The position numbers and the translations under genes were made by a program. Below are positions 15,201 through 24,435 of a DNA stretch of 33,003 bases, in pieces (positions within the stretch are counted from its first letter, which is position 1; every line of letters begins with the position of its first letter). The stretch lies in contig JAFGGU010000037.1 of assembly GCA_016930375.1 (NCBI GenBank), positions 1-33,003 on the forward strand, given 5' to 3'. The notes under the pieces are model-generated. The model worked only from the letters and a program-made list of their open reading frames with translations, made no database searches and had not been told where the DNA came from. Source of the DNA: Bacteroidales bacterium. GTDB taxonomy: Bacteria; Bacteroidota; Bacteroidia; Bacteroidales; UBA10428.

Positions 15201-15599
15201 CTAGGTGCTGCTGCCAACTATTCCCCCCAGCCTCTCCAGGCACCTGATCATTTGCTGCTCTGTTTCTTCAAAGCCAATATCTTTCCTGTCACCCACGTAT
15301 ATCAGGGCCATGTGGAGGCAGCCGGGAATTGCCACAAGTTTATCGGTAAGAATATGTTTATGAAGGCGGTAGGCCTCTCGCATGAGCCGGCGAATTCTGT
15401 TCCGGTCAACCGAGCGTTTAAATTTCTTTTTTGAAACGGTCATCAGCACTTTCACAGGTACATCGGTAAGGGATGCTTGCGTGAGATAGATTACCTTGAA
15501 GGATGGAAGATTGAAGGACAGGCCTTCATGAAACAGGTTGTCAATTTGAGTTCTGTGTGACAACCGTTCGGCTTTACGGAAGGTAAACGATCGGTTCAT
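15201..15599 (-). CDS. rnpA: Ribonuclease P protein component
   Basis: RnpA assists the RNase P RNA in removing 5' leaders from pre-tRNAs. The 132-residue protein has the basic RNR signature KKKFKRSVDRNRIRRLMREA (57-76) and the N-terminal FRKAERLSHRTQIDNLF. Its ATG overlaps the stop of the upstream sensor kinase (ATGA, 15596-15599), so it is translated from the same message and is probably coupled. That neighbour is unusual, since rnpA normally follows rpmH, or hemD in many Bacteroidota, and precedes yidD. Neither rpmH nor yidD is seen here. Confidence 0.95.
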   Translation of the reverse strand: MNRSFTFRKAERLSHRTQIDNLFHEGLSFNLPSFKVIYLTQASLTDVPVKVLMTVSKKKFKRSVDRNRIRRLMREAYRLHKHILTDKLVAIPGCLHMALIYVGDRKDIGFEETEQQMIRCLERLGGIVGSST

Positions 15600-16741
15600 T
15601 TTTTAAGGACAATCCGGATAACAGAACCCTTGTTCATTTCAGACTGGTGGACAAAAATCTTGCCATCGTGGTATTCTTCGACGATCCGTTTGGCAAGTGA
15701 CAGACCCAAACCCCAGCCTTTCTTCTTGGTGGTGAATCCCGGCCTGAATATGGCAAGGAACATCGATTTGGGAATACCCTTGCCGGTATCGCGGATATCG
15801 ACATAAATAACCTGGGTGAAATCGGAAACGGCAATTTCGATTTCTCCTTCACCTTGCAAAGCATCAATGGCATTTTTGCAGAGATTTTCAATGACCCATT
15901 CGAAGAGGGCGGTATTAAGCGGTACGGTTATATCGCCCGAGGGCATTCGCAGGGAAAATTTTATCTTATCGGAGGTTCTGGCCTTGATATAGTTGACCGC
16001 GGTATCAATCACAGCAATGATGTTTTCCTTCAGGAGAACCGGCCTTGACCCGATTTTGGAGAACCGTTCCGTGATCTTTTCCAGCCTCTTGATGTCCTTT
16101 TCGAGCTCAACCAGCATTTCCTTATCCCCATTTCGAATTTTCATCATTTCCAGCCAGGCCATCAGGGAGGAGATGGGTGTGCCCAGTTGATGGGCGGTTT
16201 CCTTTGACATGCCAACCCAAACCTGGTTTTGTTCAAATTTCCTGGAGGTCCTGAAGGCAAAATAAGCCACCAGGATGAATAGCAGTACGACACCCAGCTG
16301 TATATAGGGATAATAAGTCAGCTGCATTAAAAGCTTTGATTTGCTGTAATACAGGTATTGTTTTTCGAGAGGGGACAAGGGGATGATAATGGGATTGGCA
16401 TGCTCTCTCATTTTTTTCAGCATACGGGTCACGTAACGGGGTTTTTCCAACCGCGCAGAATCGAGGTTTCGGGTGAACAGAATATTGTTCAGGGTATCCG
16501 TTACAATCACTGGGATATTCACATTGCTCTCAATGACGCCGGCGTAAAAATCCAGGTTGGTGTTTTCACTTGAATTGACAATCTGGGTCCACGCTTCAGC
16601 AAGCATTTCAGCCTTCTTTTGCTCCTCGAGCGACATTTTTTCAACCAGCTGATTGGTATACAGCAGGGAAGCAATGCCAATGATCACAGCGGTGATGAAA
16701 AGAATAAACTGCCAGCGTTGTTTGTGTTTGTATATATTCAA
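15596..16741 (-). CDS. Membrane sensor histidine kinase
   Basis: This is a 381-residue kinase. One membrane helix lies at residues 11-29. An extracytoplasmic region of about 110 residues follows (30-142), then a second helix (145-163), and a linker straight into the catalytic core without a HAMP domain. The phosphoacceptor is H184 in SKETAHQLGTPISSLMAWLEMM, a HxLxTP-type H-box. Kinase motifs are ENLCKNAIDA (N-box, 285-294), DTGKGIP (318-324) and GWGLGLSLAKRI (342-353). No response regulator is adjacent. It lies 33 bp after the AsmA-like gene and overlaps rnpA by 4 bp. The signal it senses is unknown. Confidence 0.93.
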   Translation of the reverse strand: MNIYKHKQRWQFILFITAVIIGIASLLYTNQLVEKMSLEEQKKAEMLAEAWTQIVNSSENTNLDFYAGVIESNVNIPVIVTDTLNNILFTRNLDSARLEKPRYVTRMLKKMREHANPIIIPLSPLEKQYLYYSKSKLLMQLTYYPYIQLGVVLLFILVAYFAFRTSRKFEQNQVWVGMSKETAHQLGTPISSLMAWLEMMKIRNGDKEMLVELEKDIKRLEKITERFSKIGSRPVLLKENIIAVIDTAVNYIKARTSDKIKFSLRMPSGDITVPLNTALFEWVIENLCKNAIDALQGEGEIEIAVSDFTQVIYVDIRDTGKGIPKSMFLAIFRPGFTTKKKGWGLGLSLAKRIVEEYHDGKIFVHQSEMNKGSVIRIVLKK

Positions 16742-16774
16742 ATTAGCCTGGTTGTTTAAAATGCGTTAAAACGG

Positions 16775-19339
16775 TCATTCATTGTCGGCGTTGTCCTCCC
16801 ATTCAATGACGAAATCTGAATCATTGCTGTTGATGGTCGGTTTGCCGGTTTCCACCTCCTTTTTCTCTTCTTCCCACTCGATCTTAAAATTGCCGGGTGC
16901 GGGTTTGTTTTCCGGGGTAACCACCTCATGCGTGTTTTTCCGGCTGAGGTCGAAAGCGCGCCTCCGGTCAAGGCGTACATCGAAATCGTTGGGGGTACCG
17001 GCAATGATCAGCGGAATAGTAGTCTTTTCGGAAGTACTTTCTTCCACCAGGAACTCATCAATTTCCTTCTTCTTTTTCCGGGCTTTATTTAATAATACTT
17101 CCGACAGCAAAACCCGCATCCTGTAATCAAATTCATTGTTAAAGGAATGTTTTCCGGCCACAGATATGTTAAAGGCAGTCGAGTGTATTGCCATTTCAGG
17201 CATAGTGACCATCCGATCGGTGATGAATATCACATTTTTCAGGGTTTTAAACCGGATATGCCGGAGTTCCTCCACATCAATATACTTTGAAAGCCTGAGC
17301 ATGGGTTCAAACTGAACCAGTTCTCCGTTTGCGATGGTCACATCGGCCTGCGCCTTCAAATTTCCGGGCATGAACCGGAGCGAAGAATCCCATTGCGCTA
17401 CAAAACTAACGGAACCACTCAGTAAACCACGGACATTTTTATCTACAATAAAATGCTGCGTGAAATTATTAAAGGCAGTGAAAAGTTGCTGTATATTAAT
17501 TTTATAGGGGGTGGAATTGCAAGTGATGGTTAACATTTTATTGGCACCGGCAGTTATCAAAGCATTTCCGGTTATGGAGCCGTCGGGGAACTTCAGGTTG
17601 AAATCGTGGATATACACCGAATCCCTTATCGCGGAAAGATGAAGAATAACATCGGATGCATTGAATTTCCCGGCCGTAAAATGCTCAGCTTTCAGATGGG
17701 CTTTCATTTGCATATTCGATGGAAACACGGCCAGGCTTTTGGCAGTACCGTGCGTTTTCTTTTTTGGAATGTTGATAAACAGCTTATCTATGTTGAAGTT
17801 ATCGGTAATGATCTCAAGATTAGATTTAAGTTGTGCCTGTTTTAAAAGGTACTTTTTCAAGTGCTCTATGTAACCATTCACCAGGAAATGGGTTTCATTT
17901 ACATAAAATTTCAGGCTGTCGAGGGTCAGAATGTCTTCCCAGGATGCTTTCCCCGTAACCTTCTGAATATCGAGCGGGTTGTTTTTGAGTTTTAGAGAGA
18001 CCTTATCAAAGACGAAGGTTCCCTTTTCCAGGAATCGGAGTGGTGAAGCAGCGGAGTCAGGTCCACGCTTCAAACTTCCCGAGAGTATAAAATCCGAGCT
18101 GATAAATCCCTGCATGTTTTCAATGGTGTCAAAACCGGCAAGATCATCTACAGCTTCGAGATCAAGTATGGAATGAATTTCAGTACGAAAAAGAAGGGTT
18201 TTCAGATTGCGGAGCTTGAAATTTCCTCCTACAGTTCCTTTGCCCAGATCAGAGGTGAACTCATCCACATCAAGCTCAAAATTTTCAGCCCTTGTACCGG
18301 TTACCGATCCTTTCAGGTTGATATGGTTGATCTGGGTATTGTTTTCCGTATTCCGTGCCGTGCAATTTTCCAGTTCAAAAGCCGACCGGATCATTAGATT
18401 GCTGGTATGGGTGAGTGAGCCTTTCACAACTGCCGAGAGTTTTCCGTTTCCTGTAAAACTAAGGCTGGCCGGTATGGAATTCACTGCGGCAGGAAAAAGG
18501 GACATGAGTTCTTCAAGGCCAAATTTGGGCATATCCAGCGTAAGATCAATGGTATTCTCCCTGCCGTATTTAAATTCACCGGATATGCCGGCAACAGCCT
18601 TATTCAGGTGTATCCTGCCCTGGCTGATCCGAAATCGGTTACCGCCGTAGGCCATTTTTAGAGCCAGATGAAGGGAAGCATTTTTGATCAGCCGGTTGCC
18701 CTTTACAGTCAGGCTATCCAGCGAAAGCGTGCCCCGGGTTTCTCCCGACAGGATATGTCCCGAGTAAGTGCCTTTAAAAGTCGATCTCCGTGAGTAAGCA
18801 GCAAGGTTCAGCTGCTCGCGGAGGGAGATCACACGGATCTCCGTGGTATTCAGTACGATACTTTTCAAATTAACCGTGTAGGATCCACCGGATTGTTTTT
18901 CACTGGTTTTCCAAATCTTCAGGTTGTGCTGTTTGTCTTTATCCAGTAAAATATTCAGACGGCCCTGTGAAATCTCCACTTTTTTGAGTTCGTACTTTTT
19001 GGCAAGCAACTTGAGCAAATCAAACTGGAAGGATACTGATTTTGCCTGCAGCAGCGTATCGGCAAAGGTTCCCCGGAAATCCCGTACATTGAATTCTTCC
19101 CCTGAAAGCAATACGGGATTGGAGATCTCAACCGTGGCATTGGGGAATCTTTTCAAAACCCTGAACCTGATATCCTTCATGGAAAGTTCCGTCAGAAGGT
19201 GTTCATCCAGGTACCTTTGCATATAGCGGACGATCGCCTTCTCATAAAATAGGGAAAGAAAGGATGAGGTAACCACAACCAGTAAAAAGGTTGCAAGCAA
19301 AGACCAGGTAAAAATCCGGAATGGTTTACTGAATCGCAT
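16775..19339 (-). CDS. AsmA-family inner-membrane/periplasmic protein
   Basis: This 854-residue protein has one N-terminal membrane anchor (residues 13-31) followed by a long periplasmic, beta-rich region. The pattern is typical of AsmA/TamB-like proteins: an early YLDEHLLTELSMKDIRFRVLKRFPNATVEI segment, repeated short strands, and a C-terminal block that resembles AsmA_2 (YIDVEELRHIRFKTLKNVIFITDRMVTMPEMAIHSTAFNISVAGKH is its central stretch). AsmA-like proteins are bridge-type lipid-transfer proteins that affect outer-membrane lipid homeostasis. The C-terminal 60 residues are acidic and low-complexity (KPAPGNFKIEWEEEKKEVE and a second EWE repeat). It is the first gene of a probable operon with the sensor kinase and rnpA, and a TATCTTTG box lies upstream. 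Confidence 0.85.
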   Translation of the reverse strand: MRFSKPFRIFTWSLLATFLLVVVTSSFLSLFYEKAIVRYMQRYLDEHLLTELSMKDIRFRVLKRFPNATVEISNPVLLSGEEFNVRDFRGTFADTLLQAKSVSFQFDLLKLLAKKYELKKVEISQGRLNILLDKDKQHNLKIWKTSEKQSGGSYTVNLKSIVLNTTEIRVISLREQLNLAAYSRRSTFKGTYSGHILSGETRGTLSLDSLTVKGNRLIKNASLHLALKMAYGGNRFRISQGRIHLNKAVAGISGEFKYGRENTIDLTLDMPKFGLEELMSLFPAAVNSIPASLSFTGNGKLSAVVKGSLTHTSNLMIRSAFELENCTARNTENNTQINHINLKGSVTGTRAENFELDVDEFTSDLGKGTVGGNFKLRNLKTLLFRTEIHSILDLEAVDDLAGFDTIENMQGFISSDFILSGSLKRGPDSAASPLRFLEKGTFVFDKVSLKLKNNPLDIQKVTGKASWEDILTLDSLKFYVNETHFLVNGYIEHLKKYLLKQAQLKSNLEIITDNFNIDKLFINIPKKKTHGTAKSLAVFPSNMQMKAHLKAEHFTAGKFNASDVILHLSAIRDSVYIHDFNLKFPDGSITGNALITAGANKMLTITCNSTPYKINIQQLFTAFNNFTQHFIVDKNVRGLLSGSVSFVAQWDSSLRFMPGNLKAQADVTIANGELVQFEPMLRLSKYIDVEELRHIRFKTLKNVIFITDRMVTMPEMAIHSTAFNISVAGKHSFNNEFDYRMRVLLSEVLLNKARKKKKEIDEFLVEESTSEKTTIPLIIAGTPNDFDVRLDRRRAFDLSRKNTHEVVTPENKPAPGNFKIEWEEEKKEVETGKPTINSNDSDFVIEWEDNADNE

Positions 19340-19401
19340 GGTTTTTTATCAAACAAATCGGACTTTCATACATTTCATGCACGTTTTGTCAGGTGACCCT
19401 G

Positions 19402-19409
19402 CAAAGATA
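19402..19409 (-). promoter_or_regulatory. Candidate -7 box of the AsmA/kinase/rnpA operon (TATCTTTG)
   Basis: The minus strand reads TATCTTTG, an exact TAnnTTTG match, 62 bp before the AsmA-like ATG and just after the stop of the hybrid kinase gene. Confidence 0.5.
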
Positions 19410-19426
19410 ACTCATTCCCGGGATGA

Positions 19427-22084
19427 TTATTGCTGAGGCCCGCTCGGAATCGCGGAAGAAATTTTATACTGTCCTTTAATCCTTTCCTGGGTGAGGAAAT
19501 GATTGATGATGGCAAGTAACTGATTGCTATTAATAGGTTTTGCGATATATTCATCAAAACCGGCCTGTTGCATCTTTTCTTTGTCACCGGCCATGGCAAA
19601 TGCAGTCTGCGCTATTACCGGGATACTGAAATTCATTTCCTTGATCAGCCGGGTGGCTTCTATACCATCCATAACAGGCATCTGGACATCCATGATCACC
19701 AGATCGATGTGTTTATTTGATCCTACGGTCTCCACCGCTTTCTTTCCGTTGGGAGCATGGAGTATTTCAATACGGGTTTTCCCCAGAAGTTCACGCAGGA
19801 ATTTATAACTGTTCAGATCATCTTCGGCGATCAGAATCGTTTTCCCGAGCCAGTTATAGGAAGTTTCATACTGGTAATTTTCCTCCCTGCCGGCCGGCAA
19901 TAAGGTAGGTTTCAGGTAAGGAAGTGTAAAAAGGAACGTGGTGCCCCTGCCTACGACTGAATCAACCCACATTTCCCCGCCGAGCAGCTGAACCAGGTTC
20001 TTGGAAATGGCCAGGCCCAAACCTGTACCAACAATGTTCTTTTCTTCCGATTGCCGCGCGCGTTTGAATCTTTCAAAAATAAGATCCAGCTCCTCACGTT
20101 TTAATCCAACCCCTGTGTCCTTCACAAAAAACTCAAGGATGGAGTCATCTTTCACGGAAAAGCCAAATTCCACGGATCCCTTTTCAGTGAATTTGATGGC
20201 GTTGTTGATCAGGTTCACCAGTATTTGCCTCAGCCTGAACGGATCAGTGCGGAGGAACACCTCCTGGCAATTTGGATCGGGTGTGAAAATCAGTTCGAGA
20301 TGCTGTTTGTTGAACCTTTTCCGGGTCTCTCTGGATGTTGTCAGCAATTCCTCGCCCAGAGCCAGTAAATCACTGTCTTTCTTGACGATTTTCAGTTCGC
20401 CGGCTTCGATCTTTGCAATATCAATGATGTCATCCACCAGGTTAAGCAGCAATTCACTGCTGGTGCGTATGTACTGCGTGAAGTCCTTCTTCTGGTTATC
20501 CGGAATTTGTTCAGAGGCCAGCAGGTTGGAAAATCCGATGATGGAATTCATGGGTGTCCTGATCTCATGCGACATGTTGGCCAGAAATGATGATTTCAGT
20601 TCATCGGAAGTCCTGGCTTTGCTGGTTTCCTGCTGTAGCGTCTTAATGTAGTCGATCCTGTCGGTGATGTCAACTATGATGCCCCGTCTTCCGGCAATTT
20701 GCCCGTCACGGATAATGTTGTCGGTATAAACAGAAGCCGGGAACTTCGATCCGTTCTTCCGGATGGCAATATAATTGGAATTCTCGATCTTTCGCTGTCC
20801 CAGAATATCATCCTGGTTGGTTTCAGATATCAGGGTTTCAATCAGATTCAGCCCATCTCCGAGCTCACCGGGGGTGTAACCGAAAGCACTGAACCAGGCT
20901 TTGTTTACATAGGTGTAATTGCCAAAGGAGTCGGTTTCAAATACACTCTGCGGTAACATGTCAGCCAGTTCCCTGTATCTTTGCTGGTTATCCTCGGCAT
21001 TCTGAAGCGCCTTGTCACGTTGCCTTTCCCAAATTTTTAACTGGGAAAGAAGATTGCGGAACTCACGGTATATTTGTTTGATTTCCCGGGCCGAATTGCG
21101 CAGATCAATGGATTGACCGGCGTCGAGATGGTTTTTGGCCAGGACAGAAATGTAATTGGTAAGCGTTTCCAGGTGCCATACTACATGTTTGGAAGAAATA
21201 TAGCTGAAAAACAGGGCCATGGAGAGTATCAGCAGGAGAGCCAGAATGTAATAGGTGTTAAGCCTGTTCATCAGCGCCTTTTGCCTGACGACCGAAGCAG
21301 TGGAAATATCAGTGAATAACGATTCGATCTCCTCGCCAGCCTGGTTGAGGGATGCCTTGAGCGCAAGGTTTTTCCGGATGCCGGCCTGTTCATCGAGTTC
21401 CACGAGTCGCATAAATGCACCTGCGTAACTGTTGATAAGATCACTGGTTTTCTCTCTGGCATTGGATGACAGATGTTCATTGCCGGCAAGAGCCGCATAA
21501 AGCCGGGTTAAAAGCCGGTTGAATGAACTCACCGAAGAGGTATCGCTGCTGAAAAAGTAATCATTTTCGATTTTCCGGAGCCGGTAGATATCCCGACTTG
21601 TCAATCCGGGAGCGCTTTCCAGCAATTCCCTGTAATCCGATAATTCACCTTCAAGCCCGAAATTCCGGTATCCCCGTTTATACACCAGGTAGGTCAGGCT
21701 GTCGATCAGGTAGTTGTATTGCTGCAACTGAATGGTCAGCCGGTCGAGCTGCCCGGTAATTTCAAATGACGGGAATAGTTTGGATTCCCGTATGACCTTC
21801 AGGTCAGATTGCATTTTCTCACTGATCCGGAGATGATAACTCAAATAAGGACTTTGTCCTTTAAAGAAAAAATCGATATCGTCAGGTTGCGAGGTAAGAA
21901 AATTGTTAACTGACTTGGCGTCTTTGAGGAAATCAACATAGAGGGAATTAATATTTTGAGAAACCCTGGTAATTCCTTTTTCACGTGAATGATAAACCAG
22001 GTTGGCAGGGATCATTAAACCAGCAATAAGAAGGACAAATGCTATGAACCAGGACAATAGCCTGTATCTTAGAGAATTAAGCAT
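19427..22084 (-). CDS. Hybrid sensor histidine kinase with PAS and receiver domains
   Basis: The 885-residue protein has a membrane helix at 10-30 and a helical periplasmic sensor of about 240 residues, with a second helix at 279-296. A coiled linker leads to a PAS domain (about 370-485, with FETDSFGNYTYVNKAWFSAFGY). HisKA carries H506 in SHEIRTPMNSIIGF. The ATPase domain has LINNAIKFT, DTGVGL (656-661) and GTGLGLAIS. A C-terminal receiver domain (about 748-865) has acidic residues E754-D756, phosphoacceptor D799 (VIMDVQMPVMDG) and K849. It is the ArcB/BarA type of architecture without an HPt domain. No response regulator or HPt gene is next to it. It is followed by the AsmA operon. Confidence 0.95.
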   Translation of the reverse strand: MLNSLRYRLLSWFIAFVLLIAGLMIPANLVYHSREKGITRVSQNINSLYVDFLKDAKSVNNFLTSQPDDIDFFFKGQSPYLSYHLRISEKMQSDLKVIRESKLFPSFEITGQLDRLTIQLQQYNYLIDSLTYLVYKRGYRNFGLEGELSDYRELLESAPGLTSRDIYRLRKIENDYFFSSDTSSVSSFNRLLTRLYAALAGNEHLSSNAREKTSDLINSYAGAFMRLVELDEQAGIRKNLALKASLNQAGEEIESLFTDISTASVVRQKALMNRLNTYYILALLLILSMALFFSYISSKHVVWHLETLTNYISVLAKNHLDAGQSIDLRNSAREIKQIYREFRNLLSQLKIWERQRDKALQNAEDNQQRYRELADMLPQSVFETDSFGNYTYVNKAWFSAFGYTPGELGDGLNLIETLISETNQDDILGQRKIENSNYIAIRKNGSKFPASVYTDNIIRDGQIAGRRGIIVDITDRIDYIKTLQQETSKARTSDELKSSFLANMSHEIRTPMNSIIGFSNLLASEQIPDNQKKDFTQYIRTSSELLLNLVDDIIDIAKIEAGELKIVKKDSDLLALGEELLTTSRETRKRFNKQHLELIFTPDPNCQEVFLRTDPFRLRQILVNLINNAIKFTEKGSVEFGFSVKDDSILEFFVKDTGVGLKREELDLIFERFKRARQSEEKNIVGTGLGLAISKNLVQLLGGEMWVDSVVGRGTTFLFTLPYLKPTLLPAGREENYQYETSYNWLGKTILIAEDDLNSYKFLRELLGKTRIEILHAPNGKKAVETVGSNKHIDLVIMDVQMPVMDGIEATRLIKEMNFSIPVIAQTAFAMAGDKEKMQQAGFDEYIAKPINSNQLLAIINHFLTQERIKGQYKISSAIPSGPQQ

Positions 22085-22208
22085 GCAACTGGTTGGGTTT
22101 CATTATCTACCCAAAGTACTTAATATTCGCGTATGCGATTTCAGGAAATTAAAAAAGTTATTGACATTCGGAAGAAACGGGGGGTGAGTTATTAAGAAGT
22201 TTGTCGCC

Positions 22209-22277
22209 CTTCGACTCCGCTCAGGGTGACGAATTGTCATGCTGAGCAGCGTGTCATGCTGAGCGGAGTCGAAGCAT
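22209..22277. repeat. Inverted REP-like repeat between minus-strand genes
   Basis: CTTCGACTCCGCTCAG (22209-22224) and CTGAGCGGAGTCGAAG (22259-22274) are perfect 16-bp inverted arms. The word GTCATGCTGAGC occurs twice inside (22236-22247 and 22253-22264). The right part, TCATGCTGAG followed by CGGAGTCGAAGCAT (22254-22277), recurs at 31881-31924 with 20 bp inserted at that junction. It separates the outer-membrane protein gene from the hybrid kinase gene and may end transcription. Confidence 0.8.
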
Positions 22278-22291
22278 ATGGGCAACAAAGC

Positions 22292-23320
22292 CTAGAATTC
22301 CAAAGCCAGTCCCACCGTGAACGGATTCAGGCTGGGTCCCTTGTCTTCAACAAACATGGTTGAAAAATAGTAATCGCCGAAAACACTGAGTCCGCCAAAG
22401 CCTACACGGGCTGTAACGCCATAGCGGAAGGGGCTGATGTTAAAATCGTCGTTGCTCTTGTCCTTGCTTCTGCTACCATTATCTTTGTAGATCACTTTGG
22501 TATGGGATCCCAATTTCAGGCCGGCGACAATGCCTGCTGAGATATAAACCCTTTTTGCCCTGATTGTGCTCGGAAACTGAACTTCCAGTATCAGGGGAAC
22601 TCTCAGGTAGGTGCTGGTCAGCTTGCTTTTGGAAACATTGGCCGTGTCTATTCCCACTACATAATCATCCACTTCAGCAATGGTATTGTCTCCGTCAAAG
22701 AAGTAGTTGTTGAATTCAAGACCAATGCCGGTTACCGCTCCAAAATGAGATGTTCCGAATCCCAGGCTGTACTGTGCTACGTTTAGATTTACAGCCCAGG
22801 ACCGGCCGGTATTGAGGTCCATGAATGCATTATCGCCTTCACGGGATATCGTATTGTCTTCATCCAGAAAATTGTTGATCCCCCATCCAAAGCCTGCCCA
22901 GTGACCCCTGAATTTGGGATTGCTGATTCCCTCCTCATCCCAATCCTCATCGTCATCAATATTTCCAATGCTTACATCAGTATCGTCATCTCTTTCAACA
23001 ATCCGTATTTCCTTGTCGCCTACCCGTATACTGGTGGAATCGGGTTGGTTGATGACCTGTATGATGTCTTTTTCACCGACTGAAATATAGGTGGAATCGC
23101 CTTTTTCCACTACTCTTAAGACCTCCTTGTCCAGTACTTTAATATTGATTTCTTCCTGGCCGTCATCAACAATTACGGGTTCAACGACTGAATCATCACT
23201 GCTTTCAGCACTTTCGGGCACATCCTTTTTATTCATAATATTCTGCAGTGAATCGAGTTCCTGTGCAAAAATTCCTGCTGAAAACGCAGTCAACGCTAAA
23301 AATACAAACAGCTTTCTCAT
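22292..23320 (-). CDS. Outer-membrane beta-barrel protein with acidic repeat segment
   Basis: This 342-residue protein has a signal peptide (1-19, ending IFAQ). Residues about 55-125 contain a degenerate tandem repeat of about 19 residues. The best copies begin DSTYISVGEKDIIQVI and DSTSIRVGDKEIRIVE, flanked by weaker ones (VLDKEVLRVVEKG, DTDVSIGN). A very acidic stretch follows (DDDEDWDEE). The second half is a beta-barrel of the common Bacteroidota OMP type, ending in a terminal phenylalanine (GLALEF). It is the third gene after an ECF sigma factor and its anti-sigma factor, so it may be a target or partner of that pathway. The ligand is unknown. Confidence 0.82.
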   Translation of the reverse strand: MRKLFVFLALTAFSAGIFAQELDSLQNIMNKKDVPESAESSDDSVVEPVIVDDGQEEINIKVLDKEVLRVVEKGDSTYISVGEKDIIQVINQPDSTSIRVGDKEIRIVERDDDTDVSIGNIDDDEDWDEEGISNPKFRGHWAGFGWGINNFLDEDNTISREGDNAFMDLNTGRSWAVNLNVAQYSLGFGTSHFGAVTGIGLEFNNYFFDGDNTIAEVDDYVVGIDTANVSKSKLTSTYLRVPLILEVQFPSTIRAKRVYISAGIVAGLKLGSHTKVIYKDNGSRSKDKSNDDFNISPFRYGVTARVGFGGLSVFGDYYFSTMFVEDKGPSLNPFTVGLALEF

Positions 23321-23392
23321 ATCATTTGATTTTAAAGATTAGACTCATGATTTTATGGGTCTGACGTTCGGGAACCGGAAATGTTACAGATG

Positions 23393-24430
23393 CTATTTGA
23401 TTTTTCCGGTAATTGTGTAGCTATCGCTCTGGATGAGCAAGCTGGTAAGGTTTCCGCTGTCATCGGTAATCCGGTCGACGGATATATTTGATTCTGTCAG
23501 GTAATTGAATCCGGAAATCGCGGTCTCGGCGGTTTTCCAGAAATCGATCCGGTTAAAAAGACTGCCTATCCGGGTATCTGCAAATGTATTGCCGGTATAT
23601 ATCCGTTTCTGAACCAGGTTCTTATCGGTTACAGCTGTTTTTGCCAGATGATCCGTGACCGGAGGGGGCTGAACGGAGGTGAACACCTTCATGTCCAAAA
23701 CCGGTTCTAGTTTTGCCAGGGCCTGCCATGCCGGGAACTCCCGGGTTTCTTCGACCGGCGCAGTATCCGGGTTCTTCGAAATTTCAGGCATTTGCAAGAA
23801 TTTCCCTGCAGACGTTTCCGATTCGGGCTGAATGGTCTCATTATGGGGAGGCAATACATCCGGCAGCTGAACGGCATTCTTCATCTTGCCTGAATTAACG
23901 GGAGCGGTTTCTGTGTATACAGTTCCGGCAGGCCTCCTGAGTACCAGCATAAACAACAGGGCAACTGAGGCAGCAACACCCAGGGCATAGTACAGGTAAC
24001 GCAGGTTGGTTGAACCCTGTTTTTTCTTGAGTTCATTTTTACCGGGATACCTGACAGTCAAATCGGGCTGCAGTGTTATTTTCCGGTACAGATCGAGATC
24101 GCGTTGTTTATCCGGATGCAGCCTAATGTAATCTGACAGCCTGGTCAGATCGCTTTCAACCAGCAGCCCTTCACATGCGGCAATGCAAAACTCATCGAAA
24201 TTTCCCGCGGTCACTTCCGGAAGGTCTGTGAAATCTTTTATCAGCATCCCCTTATGGTTGTAAGATTGTGTATTTGACAGGGAAATCCGGGTGTCGTAAT
24301 CGGGAATGGATTTCTCAAATTCAGGATTTTCGGCCAGAAAGGCCATCAAATCGGCTGTAAGCAGGGGGTCCAGATTACCTTCGAGGTAATCCAGCAAATA
24401 GGCTTCAAAATTATTCCTGTTGATCGTCAT
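23393..24430 (-). CDS. Anti-sigma factor with duplicated N-terminal domain
   Basis: This is a 345-residue single-pass protein. The cytoplasmic part (1-143) holds two related helical segments, residues 8-46 and 78-116, that align without gaps (shared F, EG, L, L, P, Y positions). This resembles a duplicated anti-sigma zinc-finger-like domain that has lost its cysteine/histidine site. A membrane helix lies at about 145-164. The remainder (165-345) is a proline-rich then beta-like periplasmic region. It starts 5 bp after the sigma factor stop, the expected arrangement for an ECF sigma/anti-sigma pair. Sequence alone does not prove binding. I assign it from position, topology and the internal pattern. 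Confidence 0.7.
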   Translation of the reverse strand: MTINRNNFEAYLLDYLEGNLDPLLTADLMAFLAENPEFEKSIPDYDTRISLSNTQSYNHKGMLIKDFTDLPEVTAGNFDEFCIAACEGLLVESDLTRLSDYIRLHPDKQRDLDLYRKITLQPDLTVRYPGKNELKKKQGSTNLRYLYYALGVAASVALLFMLVLRRPAGTVYTETAPVNSGKMKNAVQLPDVLPPHNETIQPESETSAGKFLQMPEISKNPDTAPVEETREFPAWQALAKLEPVLDMKVFTSVQPPPVTDHLAKTAVTDKNLVQKRIYTGNTFADTRIGSLFNRIDFWKTAETAISGFNYLTESNISVDRITDDSGNLTSLLIQSDSYTITGKIK

Positions 24431-24435
24431 TTTCC

